30,111 nucleotides of DNA, taken from an uncultured Eubacteriales bacterium (lineage in GTDB: Bacteria > Bacillota > Clostridia > Oscillospirales > CAG-272). This document shows positions 7,709-16,495 of the stretch, piece after piece. A program made the translations under genes and the position numbers. The stretch spans positions 1 through 30,111 of the forward strand of contig CAKSVM010000037.1 of NCBI GenBank assembly GCA_934503195.1. The letters are read 5' to 3'. Positions within the stretch are counted from its first letter, which is position 1; every line of letters starts with the position of its first letter. The notes under the pieces were generated by a model. That model searched no databases. It was not told the origin of the DNA and saw nothing but the letters and a program-made list of their open reading frames with translations.

Positions 7709-7771
7709 TCGACCATTTCCTTTCCGCCAAATACGGCTTACTACAGAAATATGCGAAAGCGGTAAATTTTG

Positions 7772-8416
7772 TCAGTCCCGGCTCTCGATAACGAGCAAAA
7801 TTCCCTTCGAAAGCGAAATCTCCGCCGCGTCCGCCGTGATCTCGTTGCTCACCGCGAAGGCGTATTTCCGCTCCAGAACCGCGTTTTTCAGCGGATAAAA
7901 TACCCCGCTTATCGAAACGCCCTCGCAAGTATCGGAAAGCCCGACAAGCGAAAGATACTTGTACCCGCGTTTAATCGTCAGCTCCTCGCCCGATTCCATG
8001 ATCCGGACGCGGTTGCGTCCGTCGGTGATCACTCCCCGCGCGCCCTTGCCCTTTAGATATTCGAGTAAGAAAACCGTCGAGAGCGTGTGGTCGAGCCGCC
8101 CGCCGAGTCCGCCGATTATGATGATCTCGTCCGCGCCGCGCTCAAGTGCCGTGTCGACCGCCAGCTGCGTGTCGGTGTCGTCCTTGACCGCCGGTACGAT
8201 GATCTTTTCGAGCGCGTCAAGCTCGTGCGGCAGAAGCCCGGTGCGGTCGATCGAGTCGAGATCGCCGAGTAAAAGCCCCGGCTCGACTCCGAGTCTCTTC
8301 GCGTTGTTGTACCCGCTGTCGGCCGCGATGACGAGCGACCCGTCCGGAATCGCGATCCCGAGCTTCGCGATACTCTCCGCGAAGACCTGCCCGCCCGTGA
8401 AAATATAAGCTGTCAT
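7772..8416 (-). CDS. thiN: Thiamine pyrophosphokinase
   Basis: ThiN transfers pyrophosphate from ATP to thiamine, making thiamine diphosphate in the cytosol. The 214-residue product shows the family order: AADSGYN (Asp33 region), GDLDS (51-55), the acidic KDDTDTQLA segment (78-86) that binds Mg-ATP, and GGLGGRLDHTL (102-112) near the N/C-domain junction, then a beta-rich C-terminal domain that forms the thiamine site. The start is the ATG at 8416; the in-frame GTG nine bases upstream is part of the AGAGGTGAT ribosome-binding site. In B. subtilis thiN also sits next to spoVM. The rpe gene usually between rsgA and thiN is absent here, leaving a 105-base gap. Confidence 0.93.
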   Translation of the reverse strand: MTAYIFTGGQVFAESIAKLGIAIPDGSLVIAADSGYNNAKRLGVEPGLLLGDLDSIDRTGLLPHELDALEKIIVPAVKDDTDTQLAVDTALERGADEIIIIGGLGGRLDHTLSTVFLLEYLKGKGARGVITDGRNRVRIMESGEELTIKRGYKYLSLVGLSDTCEGVSISGVFYPLKNAVLERKYAFAVSNEITADAAEISLSKGILLVIESRD

Positions 8417-8480
8417 TTTTATCACCTCTTAAGAAAACGCTGATTTAAGGCCGTTTTCAGCTTATTCCCGAATCAAAACG

Positions 8481-8500
8481 CGGGAGGGTTTCCCCTCCCG
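8481..8500. repeat. GC-rich palindrome CGGGAGGG/CCCTCCCG in the rsgA-thiN gap
   Basis: A perfect 8-bp inverted repeat with a GAAA loop on the minus strand (GNRA tetraloop), followed by CGTTTT. It may slow or partly terminate transcription between rsgA and thiN, or be a copy of the same repeat type as 6447-6466. It occupies the place where rpe would lie in B. subtilis. Confidence 0.55.
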
Positions 8501-8521
8501 TAAAAGTCCGGAAACTCTGAC

Positions 8522-9547
8522 TCACCGCTTCGGCTTGTCCCAGTCGTGGCGGTTCTTAAGCTCCTCGTAGAGCGCGAGAAAGCTCTCGTGACGCTCGCGC
8601 GGAATCTCGCCCCGCTCGACCGCCTCCAGCACCGCGCAGCCCTCTTCCTTCGTGTGACCGCACTTCGTGTAGCGGCACTTGCCGATGTACGGCCGCATCT
8701 CGCGGAAAACGTACGGCAGATCGTCCTTCGTGTAGAAATCAAACTGCACGAAGTCGAGCATCCCGAAGCCCGGCGTGTCGGCCAGATACCCCGCCGCGCC
8801 GCTTCCGAACTGTCTGTCGAGCGGGAAAAGCTCGATGTGACGCGTCGTGTGGCGTCCGTGAAGCGTCTTTTCGCTCACCTCGCCCGTCGCGAGTCCGAGA
8901 TCCGGAAAGAGGCGGTTCATCAGCGTCGATTTTCCGACGCCCGACGCCCCCGCGAAGGCCGAGGTCTTCCCCGCGTTTTCGCGGAGGTATTCCTCAATCC
9001 CGCTCTTGTCGAATCCGATTCCCTCGATAAACACCGAAAATCCGCATTTTCTGTAGATCTCCGCGAACCTCTCAGCCTTTTCGGGACAGAGATCGGCCTT
9101 CGTCACGACGATCACGGGCTCGATTTCCTTATATTCCGCGACCGTCACGAGCTTGTCCACCGTGATCAGCGACGGCTCGGGCTTTTCGGTCGCGAAGACG
9201 ACAAACAGAACGTCGAGATTCGACATCGGCGGCCTTATAAGCTCGTTCTTTCTCGGGAGAATCTCCTCGATCAGAATCCCGGCCTTCGCCTCGTCGCGGG
9301 GCTTTTTGCCTTCCTTTTTCCGGTCGGCCGCCGCGAGTGCGGTGTCGACGCGCACCTTCACGTTGTCGCCCGGAAGAAGAACCGTCCGCTCGTGCCGGAA
9401 CGCGCCCTTCGCCTTGCAGAGAATCCGATCCCCGCGCTCAGGTTCAATTCCGAACTCCGAAAGCTTCTTCGCGTCGCTTTCGGAAATTCTGATCTCATAG
9501 ATCCCGCCGACGCCCTTCATGACCTTCGCTTCAAGAATCAGCTCCAT
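8522..9547 (-). CDS. rsgA: Ribosome small-subunit-dependent GTPase A
   Basis: RsgA (CpgA/YloQ) is a circularly permuted GTPase that helps late 30S maturation. The 341-residue product has an N-terminal OB domain (to about 105) with an unusual charged insert near 75-90 (RKKEGKKPRDEAK), then G4 TKAD (149-152), G1 GASGVGKST (200-208), switch region GRHTTRHI, G3 DTPG (257-260) and a zinc site Cys291, Cys296, His298, Cys304. The ATG overlaps the prkC stop as TGATG; a GTG one codon upstream is an alternative. In B. subtilis it is a target of the PrkC kinase encoded just upstream, which fits the overlap. Confidence 0.95.
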   Translation of the reverse strand: MELILEAKVMKGVGGIYEIRISESDAKKLSEFGIEPERGDRILCKAKGAFRHERTVLLPGDNVKVRVDTALAAADRKKEGKKPRDEAKAGILIEEILPRKNELIRPPMSNLDVLFVVFATEKPEPSLITVDKLVTVAEYKEIEPVIVVTKADLCPEKAERFAEIYRKCGFSVFIEGIGFDKSGIEEYLRENAGKTSAFAGASGVGKSTLMNRLFPDLGLATGEVSEKTLHGRHTTRHIELFPLDRQFGSGAAGYLADTPGFGMLDFVQFDFYTKDDLPYVFREMRPYIGKCRYTKCGHTKEEGCAVLEAVERGEIPRERHESFLALYEELKNRHDWDKPKR

Positions 9548-11292
9548 CACTCGCCCCCGTCAGCCGTCGTCTCGGGCTTTTTGCCGAGACTCATGACGAA
9601 ATCGACCGTCGTTCCGACCGGAACCTGAGCGTCGATCGGACGGCTCTGGCTGATCACGCAGCCCTTGTTCACGTCGTCGGAATACTCCTCGGTCACGTTT
9701 CCGAGCTTGAGTTTACTCCAGCCGAGCATCTTCATCACGGCCGCCTCGTCGCATTTAAGGAAATCCGGAACCTTCGTATACTCAATGTCCTGTCCGCTCG
9801 AAACGTAGAGCGTCACGTGATCGCCGCGCTTGAGCGTCGTTCCCGGCTCGGGAGACGTCCTTATGACCTGACCCTCGCTGATGTATTCGTGGTTCTCCTT
9901 GACCGTGTCGACGATGGCTCCGAGCTCGGTGAGCTTTATCTTCGCCTCGCGCGAGTCGGTGTAGGAATAATCGTCAAGCTCGAAGGTCTCGGCTCCCCAG
10001 CAGACGATGAGCTTCAGCGCGCAGTTCTGCTTTCCGGGGATGATCTTCCGCTTTTCGCCCGGCTCGGGATCCTGACCGATTATGACGTTCGGATCGTAAT
10101 CGGCGTCGTAGCGGTACTCGACGTCGACTGTGTAGTACTGCTCCTCGAGCTTCACTTTGAGCTCGTCGCTGTAAATCGCGTCGATAAGCTTCGGAATCTC
10201 GATCTGCTTTGAAATGTCGGTGTTCGACGTGTCAAACAGCTTTGTCAGCACAACCACCGTGCTGACGCAGCAGACGATCAGAAAGGCCGTCGCGACTCCG
10301 GCGATCACCGGGAACATCGAGCGGCTCTGCCTCGGCGGCGGAGTCAGCTTCGTGACGTTCGCCGGGGTCTGGTTCTGAGCCTGACTCTGATTTTGTCCCG
10401 GCTGAACCTGAGCGACCGCGTTCTCGCTCCGCTGCATCTTGAAAACCGTGTGCGGATTCGATTTTAACTGCGCGATGTGTCTTAGCATCTGCGCCGCGCT
10501 CTGGAAGCGGTTGTCGGGATTTTTCTCCATCGCGCCGAGGATGACCTGCTCAAGGCCGACCGGAATCGACGGATTGAGTTCTCTTGGCGGACGCGGAGTG
10601 TTCTTGACCTGCATTATCGCGACCGAAACCGGGCTGTCGGCGACGAACGGAAGCTTTCCGGTCGCCATCTCGTACATAGTCACGCCGAGCGAGTAAATGT
10701 CGCTCCGGCGGTCGATCTGCTTTCCGCTGGCCTGCTCGGGGCTGATATAAAAAACCGTTCCGATCGCCTTGTCGGTCATCGTGACGGTCTCGGCGTTCGG
10801 GAGCTTCGCGATTCCGAAGTCAGCGACCTTGACCGAGCCGTTTCTGAGCATCATAATGTTCTGCGGCTTGATGTCGCGGTGAACGATGCCCTTTGAATGC
10901 GCGTGTTCGAGAGCCATCAGAATCTGTTCGGTGATCCCGATGACCTCGTGGAAGGACAAAACGCCCTTCTTAAGAATATAATTTTTCAGTGTGATCCCGT
11001 CGACAAGCTCCATGACGATATACTTCCGGTCGTCCTTGACCGAGACATCATAGATGTTGACAATGTTAGGATGCGAAAGCATCGCGACGGCCTTGCTCTC
11101 GTTGATGAACCGCTTGACCGACTGCGCGTCGTTGTTGATCTCGTCCTTGAGCATCTTGACCGCGACATTCCGCCGCATCAGCATATCCATCGCCTCGAAG
11201 ACGACGGCCATTCCGCCGATGCCGATGACCTTCATGATCCGGTAACGCTTGTCGAAGACCTGACCCACGTATTTTTCAAATGAGTCCATCAT
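9547..11292 (-). CDS. prkC: PASTA-domain Ser/Thr protein kinase
   Basis: PrkC senses muropeptides or lipid II outside the cell and phosphorylates cytosolic targets, affecting cell wall control and spore germination. In order the 581-residue product has a kinase domain (glycine loop GIGGMA at 24-29, Lys46, HRDIKPQN catalytic loop, DFG, SPEQASG activation-segment end), a Gln/Asn/Pro-rich linker (about 295-330), one transmembrane helix (about 334-358) and three extracellular PASTA repeats; the second ends RTSPEPGTTLKRGD and the third ends SRPIDAQVPVGT. The start overlaps the phosphatase stop as ATGA; a second ATG directly after has better spacing to GGAG. Kinase and phosphatase are encoded together as usual. 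Confidence 0.96.
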   Translation of the reverse strand: MMDSFEKYVGQVFDKRYRIMKVIGIGGMAVVFEAMDMLMRRNVAVKMLKDEINNDAQSVKRFINESKAVAMLSHPNIVNIYDVSVKDDRKYIVMELVDGITLKNYILKKGVLSFHEVIGITEQILMALEHAHSKGIVHRDIKPQNIMMLRNGSVKVADFGIAKLPNAETVTMTDKAIGTVFYISPEQASGKQIDRRSDIYSLGVTMYEMATGKLPFVADSPVSVAIMQVKNTPRPPRELNPSIPVGLEQVILGAMEKNPDNRFQSAAQMLRHIAQLKSNPHTVFKMQRSENAVAQVQPGQNQSQAQNQTPANVTKLTPPPRQSRSMFPVIAGVATAFLIVCCVSTVVVLTKLFDTSNTDISKQIEIPKLIDAIYSDELKVKLEEQYYTVDVEYRYDADYDPNVIIGQDPEPGEKRKIIPGKQNCALKLIVCWGAETFELDDYSYTDSREAKIKLTELGAIVDTVKENHEYISEGQVIRTSPEPGTTLKRGDHVTLYVSSGQDIEYTKVPDFLKCDEAAVMKMLGWSKLKLGNVTEEYSDDVNKGCVISQSRPIDAQVPVGTTVDFVMSLGKKPETTADGGE

Positions 11293-12155
11293 AAATCTCC
11301 GTCCCCGCCGCGTCCGGCGTCATCGTCCTCACCTATTTCGGTGGCCTCGGGATCCTCCGCGGAATCCTCAGTGACGTTCGCGCATTTGATGAGAAGCGCG
11401 GTTATGTTGTCGGGGCCGCCCGCGGCGTTTGCCGCGTCGATGAGCTTTTCGGTCTTCTCGGAGAGCTCGTCGTCCCCCTCGGTCTCGGCGGTGATGATCG
11501 CGTAGATATCCTCCGGCAGCAGCTGACCCGAGAGTCCGTCTGAGCAGAGGAGCAGATAGCAGCAGTCGAGACTCGAAAGGTCGACCGAGTAGATGTCGGC
11601 CTCAAGATCGCTGGCCACGCCGACCGCGCGGGTGATCCGGTTGCGGTAAGGGTGCGTGCGCGCGTCCTCGACGGTCAGCGTTCCGCTGTCGATGAGATGC
11701 TGAACGTACGAGTGATCGTGAGTTATCTGGGTTATCGTGTTGTCCGAGATGAGATAGAGCCGGCTGTCACCGACGTTTATCACGTAGGCCACATCGCCGC
11801 AGATGAGCGCGGCGACAAGAGTCGTGCCCATTCCCTTGTAGACAATCGAGCTCTGCGACTTCTTGTAGACGGCCGAGTTCGCGTCGTGCGCCGCGTCGTC
11901 GAGGATGACGCAGGCGTCGTCGCTGTCAAGCTCCATGATTCCGTCCGAGATGTGCGGCGCGGCATATTTCTTCACCTTGTCGGCGAAGATGGCCGCGGCG
12001 CATTCGCTGGCGACGTTTCCGCTCCGCGCGCCGCCCATGCCGTCGCACACGACGCACAGTGAGGCGTTTTCACAGAGTCTGCCGATTATATAGCTGTCCT
12101 GATTGGCCGAGCGCACCTTGCCGATGTCGCTGCGGCCGTAAAAATATGTTTCCAC
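11289..12155 (-). CDS. prpC: PP2C-family Ser/Thr protein phosphatase
   Basis: PrpC (Stp) removes phosphate from PrkC and its substrates. The 288-residue product has the PPM motifs: RSANQDSY with Asp20, VCDGMGG (Asp38), GDSRLYL, CSDGLSG and GGPDNITALL, which bind two or three Mn/Mg ions. The C-terminus is acidic (about 30 residues, EDSAEDPEATEIGEDDD), beyond the fold. The start is a GTG with AAAGG 13 bases upstream, long spacing; a three-codon frame ATG-GCA-TAA lies between the two. The gene ends in a 4-base overlap with prkC. Confidence 0.94.
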   Translation of the reverse strand: METYFYGRSDIGKVRSANQDSYIIGRLCENASLCVVCDGMGGARSGNVASECAAAIFADKVKKYAAPHISDGIMELDSDDACVILDDAAHDANSAVYKKSQSSIVYKGMGTTLVAALICGDVAYVINVGDSRLYLISDNTITQITHDHSYVQHLIDSGTLTVEDARTHPYRNRITRAVGVASDLEADIYSVDLSSLDCCYLLLCSDGLSGQLLPEDIYAIITAETEGDDELSEKTEKLIDAANAAGGPDNITALLIKCANVTEDSAEDPEATEIGEDDDAGRGGDGDL

Positions 12156-12192
12156 GAATTATGCCATACCTTTCCGCGTTCCGCCTTACGGA

Positions 12193-12228
12193 CGACAAGC
12201 CACAGGCTTATCGTAATATCTCATTATA
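12193..12228 (-). promoter_or_regulatory. Leader of prpC: -10 TATAAT and 5'-end hairpin
   Basis: In the 121-base rlmN-prpC gap, the minus strand has TATAAT at 12223-12228 without a good -35 at 17 bases. Just past the expected transcript start is a 9-bp hairpin (CGATAAGCC/GGCTTGTCG with one G-T pair, loop TGT, 12193-12213). An internal promoter for prpC-prkC-rsgA-thiN-spoVM is plausible, with the hairpin at the 5' end of that transcript. Confidence 0.45.
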
Positions 12229-12276
12229 CCTCAATTATATGTATACGAAATGAACGCACGATCAGTTTACAAAAAA

Positions 12277-13359
12277 TTAAAGATTTTCGTCCGCGTCTTC
12301 CTTCAGCTTGGCACGTCTTAACTGTCCGCAGGAGGCGTTGATGTCCGAGCCGAGCTTCCGTCTCACAGTCGCGTTGATGCCTTCCTTTTCGAGGATTTTC
12401 GAAAACTCGTTCACCGCGTCGGCTCCGCTCTTAACGAATCCGGTCTCCTCGACCTCGTTTACCGGAATCAGGTTGACGTGAATCGGGAAGGGCTTTGAGT
12501 TCCGGTAAAGCCCGTGCTTAAGCGTCGACGCGAGTTTTCTCGCGCAGGCCGGCGAGTCGTTCCTGCCCGAAATCAGCGTGTACTCGAACGAAATTCTCCG
12601 TCCCGTCGCGCCGAAATAGCGGCGGCAGGCGTCGAGCAGCGACGCGATATTCCACTTGTTGTTGACCGGCATGATCGACGAACGCGTCTCGTCGTCGGCC
12701 GCGTGGAGCGAGATCGAGAGCGTGATCTGGAGATCGAGCTTCGAAAGTTCGTCGATCTTGTCGACAAGTCCGCAGGTCGAGAGCGAGATGTGGCGGCTTC
12801 CGATGTTGATTCCGGCCGGGTCGCCGACAAGCCGCAGGAATTTCACGACGTTTTCGTAATTGTCAAGCGGCTCGCCGATTCCCATCATCACGATGTTCGA
12901 GATCCGCTCGCCCATGTCACACTGTGCCGCGATCACCTGTCCGAGCAGCTCGGACGGCTTCAGTTTCCGCACGAGCCCGCCGATTGTCGACGCGCAGAAT
13001 CTGCATCCCATCGGACATCCGACCTCGGACGAGACGCAGATCGTGTTCCCGTGCTTGTAGCGCATGAAAACGCTCTCGATCATGTTCCCGTCGTCAAGCG
13101 CGAAGAGATATTTCACCGTCCCGTCGAGCTTTGAGACGAGCTTCCGCTCGACCTTCGGAAAGGAGACGTACGCCTTCTCCGAAAGCGTTTCACGTAACTT
13201 CTTCGAGAGATTCGTCATGCCGTCAATAGTCACGCCGCGGTGCATCCACGAAAAGATCTGCGCCGCGCGGTATTTCGGCTCGCCGAGCCCCGCAAGGAAT
13301 TCCTCAAGCTCGGGGATGTTCATCGAGAGCAGATCGGTTTTTTCAGAAATTTCAGTCAT
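12277..13359 (-). CDS. rlmN: 23S rRNA (A2503)/tRNA (A37) C2-methyltransferase
   Basis: RlmN is a radical SAM enzyme that methylates C2 of A2503 in 23S rRNA and A37 of some tRNAs. The 360-residue product has the cluster motif CPMGCRFC (Cys115, Cys119, Cys122), the SAM-binding GIGEPLDN segment and a late catalytic Cys in NASCGQL. The start is the ATG at 13359, overlapping the rsmB stop as ATGA with AAGGA upstream; the same frame is open a further 33 codons but gives a basic non-conserved leader. It is cytoplasmic and typically sits between rsmB and prpC, as here. Confidence 0.96.
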   Translation of the reverse strand: MTEISEKTDLLSMNIPELEEFLAGLGEPKYRAAQIFSWMHRGVTIDGMTNLSKKLRETLSEKAYVSFPKVERKLVSKLDGTVKYLFALDDGNMIESVFMRYKHGNTICVSSEVGCPMGCRFCASTIGGLVRKLKPSELLGQVIAAQCDMGERISNIVMMGIGEPLDNYENVVKFLRLVGDPAGINIGSRHISLSTCGLVDKIDELSKLDLQITLSISLHAADDETRSSIMPVNNKWNIASLLDACRRYFGATGRRISFEYTLISGRNDSPACARKLASTLKHGLYRNSKPFPIHVNLIPVNEVEETGFVKSGADAVNEFSKILEKEGINATVRRKLGSDINASCGQLRRAKLKEDADENL

Positions 13360-14777
13360 ATTTTCCTTCTTAATAAAGAAATGAAGAATCCGTCGGTGCC
13401 GTTTCTGTCGGGTCTGAGCGTCAGCTTTCCGTCTTCGGAAGCGAGATTTCCGACGCAAAGCGGAACCGTTTCGAAGTCATCGTGCGCCGCTATGAAACGG
13501 TCGACAACGCCCGAGTTTTCGTCGGGGTTCAGCGTGCAGGTCGAATAGCAGAGCCGCCCGCCCTTTTTAAGGTAGCGCGACGAATTTTCGAGAATCGCGT
13601 ACTGAATCGCGGGAAGCCGCTCAATGTCGGCGGGCAATTTGTAGCGGATTTCGGGCTTTTTCGGGATCACGCCGAGTCCCGAGCAGGGGACGTCGCAGAG
13701 AATCGCGTCGGCCGTCGAGTCGAGCGATTCGTCATAGACCGCGCCGTTCTTTTCGGCCGTTCTGATGATGCCGATTCCGAGCCGTTCCGCGCCCGAGTCG
13801 ATCAGCGAGAGCTTGTTTTTGTGGAGATCGAACGCGAGGATCTCGCCTTCGTTCCCCATTTTCATCGCCATCGAGAAGCTCTTTCCGCCCGGGCAGGCGC
13901 AGATATCGAGAACCCGCTCGCCCGCCTTCGGCATAAGCACGTGAGAAACAAGCTGCGAGGCCTCGTCCTGAACGAAAACGAGTCCGTCAGAAATCATCCG
14001 CCGCGCGGCGTCCGGGAGTCCTGAAATCACGATTCCGTCGGGCGAGACCGACGTTTCGCGCGCGTCGATCCCTTCTTCCGAAAGCCGCGACATGACCTCT
14101 CCGCGCGAGGTTTTCAGCGTGTTGACCCTGAGCGTCACGCGCGGATCCGACTCGAACGCCGCGAGGAGACTTTCGACCTCCCCGGCTCTTTCGAGAATCC
14201 GCACGACGTCCTCGCCGCAGGAATAGCGCACCGAGAGATACTTTATAAAGTCGCTTTTGTCGGGATACGGCAGGTTGTCCTTGGAATATTTCCGCAAGAA
14301 TCCGCGCAGAACCGCGTTGACGAACGACGCCGCGCCCGGCTTGACGGCTTTCGCGAGCTTTACCGACTCGTTGACCGCCGCGCTCTCGGGCACGCGGTCG
14401 AGGTAAATCAGCTGATAAAGCCCGAGCCGCAGAATCGTCATGATCTCGTCGTCAAGCGATTCGATCGGCTTTGACGAGAGGAGCGAGATTATGTGGTCGA
14501 GCGTCAGCCGCCGCTCGATGACGCCGTAGACAAGTGTCGTGTAGAATCCCTTCTCGACGCCCTCAAGCGAATATTTCCTGATTGCCGAATCGGCTTCGAG
14601 ATTCGAAAAGCTCGAGTCGCGAAGGCAGCGCAAAAGCGACAGGTAAGCCGCCTCCCGCGCCGATTTTTTAAGTCCGCCCGCGTTTTTTCCGGAGCTTCCG
14701 CCACCCGGACAATCCGCGCGGTGAGATATGTTTTCGCCACGTGGTAGACGCGGGGATTTTTTATCTTTGTCGTTCAT
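13356..14777 (-). CDS. rsmB: 16S rRNA (cytosine-967-C5)-methyltransferase
   Basis: RsmB methylates C967 of 16S rRNA. The 473-residue product has a poorly conserved, Gly/Lys-rich N-terminal extension (about 1-38), a NusB-like RNA-binding domain (about 39-165) and a Rossmann methyltransferase domain with SAM loop DICACPGGKS (291-300), PCSGLG with Cys365 and the catalytic Cys414 in YSTCTLNPDEN. The ATG overlaps the upstream metallopeptidase stop as ATGA and is preceded by GAGGA, supporting the extended N-terminus. Start and stop both overlap neighbours by four bases. Confidence 0.95.
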   Translation of the reverse strand: MNDKDKKSPRLPRGENISHRADCPGGGSSGKNAGGLKKSAREAAYLSLLRCLRDSSFSNLEADSAIRKYSLEGVEKGFYTTLVYGVIERRLTLDHIISLLSSKPIESLDDEIMTILRLGLYQLIYLDRVPESAAVNESVKLAKAVKPGAASFVNAVLRGFLRKYSKDNLPYPDKSDFIKYLSVRYSCGEDVVRILERAGEVESLLAAFESDPRVTLRVNTLKTSRGEVMSRLSEEGIDARETSVSPDGIVISGLPDAARRMISDGLVFVQDEASQLVSHVLMPKAGERVLDICACPGGKSFSMAMKMGNEGEILAFDLHKNKLSLIDSGAERLGIGIIRTAEKNGAVYDESLDSTADAILCDVPCSGLGVIPKKPEIRYKLPADIERLPAIQYAILENSSRYLKKGGRLCYSTCTLNPDENSGVVDRFIAAHDDFETVPLCVGNLASEDGKLTLRPDRNGTDGFFISLLRRKI

Positions 14778-15469
14778 CTTTTCCTCTTGTTATTTGAACC
14801 GGAAACAATCAGATAGAGCCGTAAAAGGTTCGCGAGCGAAACCGCGAGCGCGGCGACGTAGGTCAGCGCGGCCGCGCGGAGAACCTTCTTCGCGTCCGAG
14901 ACCCTGTCGTCCGGCAGTCCCCCGGCCTCAAGAGCCTTCAGCGCGCGTCCCGACGCGTCAAACTCAACCGGAAGCGTCACCAGCTGAAAGAGCGTCGAGA
15001 GTCCGAACGCGATCACTCCGATCATCGCCAGCGGCTCGTATGAAAGTATGATTCCGAGTAAAATAAGCGGCATCGCGAGATTCGAGCCGATCTTCGTCGC
15101 CGGAATAATCGCCGCGCGGAATTTCATCGGCGAATATCCGACTGCGTGCTGAACGGCGTGTCCGGCCTCGTGCGCCGCGACTCCGACCGCCGCCGCCGTC
15201 TGTGCGTCGTAAACGCTGTCAGAGAGGTAAATCGTGTCGTCGGTCGGGTTGTAATGGTCGGTCAGCTCGCCCGAAACCCGCGCGATACGCACCGAATTGA
15301 GCCCGTTCGCGTCGAGAATCCTCCGCGCGCTGTCGGCCCCGGTCATGCCGCCCGACGACACCTTCGAATATTTCGCGAAGGTCGTCTTCACATTGAACTG
15401 CGCCCAGAGTGCGAAAAGCACGCAGGGCAGAACGAGTACGATATAGAGATAATCGATTCCGTATGGCAT
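14774..15469 (-). CDS. Membrane zinc metallopeptidase, YugP family
   Basis: The 231-residue product has an N-terminal membrane helix (about 7-23), the zinc motif HEAGH (His100, Glu101, His104) and a cluster of hydrophobic helices (about 125-165 and 200-222), the pattern of the DUF2268-free YugP neutral zinc metallopeptidases. The active site is predicted to face the cytosolic or membrane side; natural substrates are not established. A GGAGG seven bases before the ATG supports the start. It is inserted between fmt and rsmB, a place where it is absent in B. subtilis but which I recall as common in Clostridia. Confidence 0.9.
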   Translation of the reverse strand: MPYGIDYLYIVLVLPCVLFALWAQFNVKTTFAKYSKVSSGGMTGADSARRILDANGLNSVRIARVSGELTDHYNPTDDTIYLSDSVYDAQTAAAVGVAAHEAGHAVQHAVGYSPMKFRAAIIPATKIGSNLAMPLILLGIILSYEPLAMIGVIAFGLSTLFQLVTLPVEFDASGRALKALEAGGLPDDRVSDAKKVLRAAALTYVAALAVSLANLLRLYLIVSGSNNKRKR

Positions 15470-15522
15470 ATGATTCCTCCAGTCTGTAACGCGGCATGGA
15501 CAAAATCGTCCGCCGTTTTTTT

Positions 15523-16479
15523 TCAGAGCGAAATCTTCGTGAATCTGTCGCCCTGAGAAATTTTTCTTCCGTTAATATAATCCGACGCGTTCATGCGACC
15601 CTTCCCCTCGGGGAGAAGCCGCGTGACATATATCGAGCCGACCGCGCAGGCGACCTCGATCCGGTTGTTCTTCGCGTCGCATTTCAGGATCTCGCCGGGA
15701 TTCTTGTGCGTCTTCTCGTCGTCGGCGATCTGTGACGCGACAAGCTTGAGCGCGCGGCCGTTGTGGTCGACGACGGCGAGCGGGAACGGTGAAAGTCCGC
15801 GGATCCGGTTGTGGACATTCTTCGCGGTGTCGTCAAACGAGAGAACGCAGTCGGAATTCTCGATCTTCGAGGCGTAATTCGACTTGAGGTCGTCCTGCTT
15901 TTCGCGCACTGCCGTGCCGTCAAAGACCTTTCCGATCGTCTCGACAAGCAGCTTCGCGCCCGCCGCGGCGAGCTTGTCGTGAAGCGTCTCGAAATCGTCG
16001 TCGGGTTCAATCGGGACGACGACCTTCGAGAGCATATCCCCGGTGTCGATTCCGGCGTCCATGTACATTATCGTGACGCCGGTCTCGGTCTCGCCGTCGA
16101 TTATCGCGCGCTGAATCGGGGCCGCGCCGCGGTATTTCGGAAGAAGCGAGCCGTGGACGTTGATACAGCCGAATTCCGGGAGATTGATCACCCGTTCTGG
16201 CAGAATCTTTCCGTACGCCGCGACGATTATCATGTCGGGCGCGAGCCTTTCGAGTAATTCAAACGACTCGTCCGAGCGGAGAGTCGTCGGCTGATAGACC
16301 TCGATCCCGTGCGACAGCGCGGAGACCTTGACGGCCGACTGCGAAAGCTGCATTCTGCGTCCCTTCGGCTTGTCTGGCTGGGTGAAGACTCCGACGACAT
16401 TCGCGCCCGAATCGACGAGCGCGTCGAGCGAGGCCGCCGCGAACTCGGGCGTTCCCATGAAAACTATGCGATGATCCAT
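15523..16479 (-). CDS. fmt: Methionyl-tRNA formyltransferase
   Basis: Fmt formylates initiator Met-tRNA using 10-formyl-tetrahydrofolate. The 318-residue product has the catalytic Asn107 and His109 in INVHGSLLPKYRGAAP and Asp145 in DAGIDTGD (E. coli N108/H110/D146 less one), followed by the C-terminal tRNA-binding beta-barrel (about 205-318). It lies 16 bases after def, its functional partner that later removes the formyl group. Cytoplasmic; normal family length. Confidence 0.96.
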   Translation of the reverse strand: MDHRIVFMGTPEFAAASLDALVDSGANVVGVFTQPDKPKGRRMQLSQSAVKVSALSHGIEVYQPTTLRSDESFELLERLAPDMIIVAAYGKILPERVINLPEFGCINVHGSLLPKYRGAAPIQRAIIDGETETGVTIMYMDAGIDTGDMLSKVVVPIEPDDDFETLHDKLAAAGAKLLVETIGKVFDGTAVREKQDDLKSNYASKIENSDCVLSFDDTAKNVHNRIRGLSPFPLAVVDHNGRALKLVASQIADDEKTHKNPGEILKCDAKNNRIEVACAVGSIYVTRLLPEGKGRMNASDYINGRKISQGDRFTKISL

Positions 16480-16495
16480 AGATGGCTCCTTTCGG

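Noticed and set aside
7709..7771. Possible sigma-E promoter before spoVM (GCATATT then CGTATTTG on the minus strand)
   Set aside because: The -10 part matches the sigma-E consensus at few positions and the spacer is about 12 bases, so it is not reported as a feature.
8546..9628. 360-codon open frame on the plus strand opposite rsgA
   Set aside because: Antisense shadow of rsgA; no ribosome-binding site or family features.
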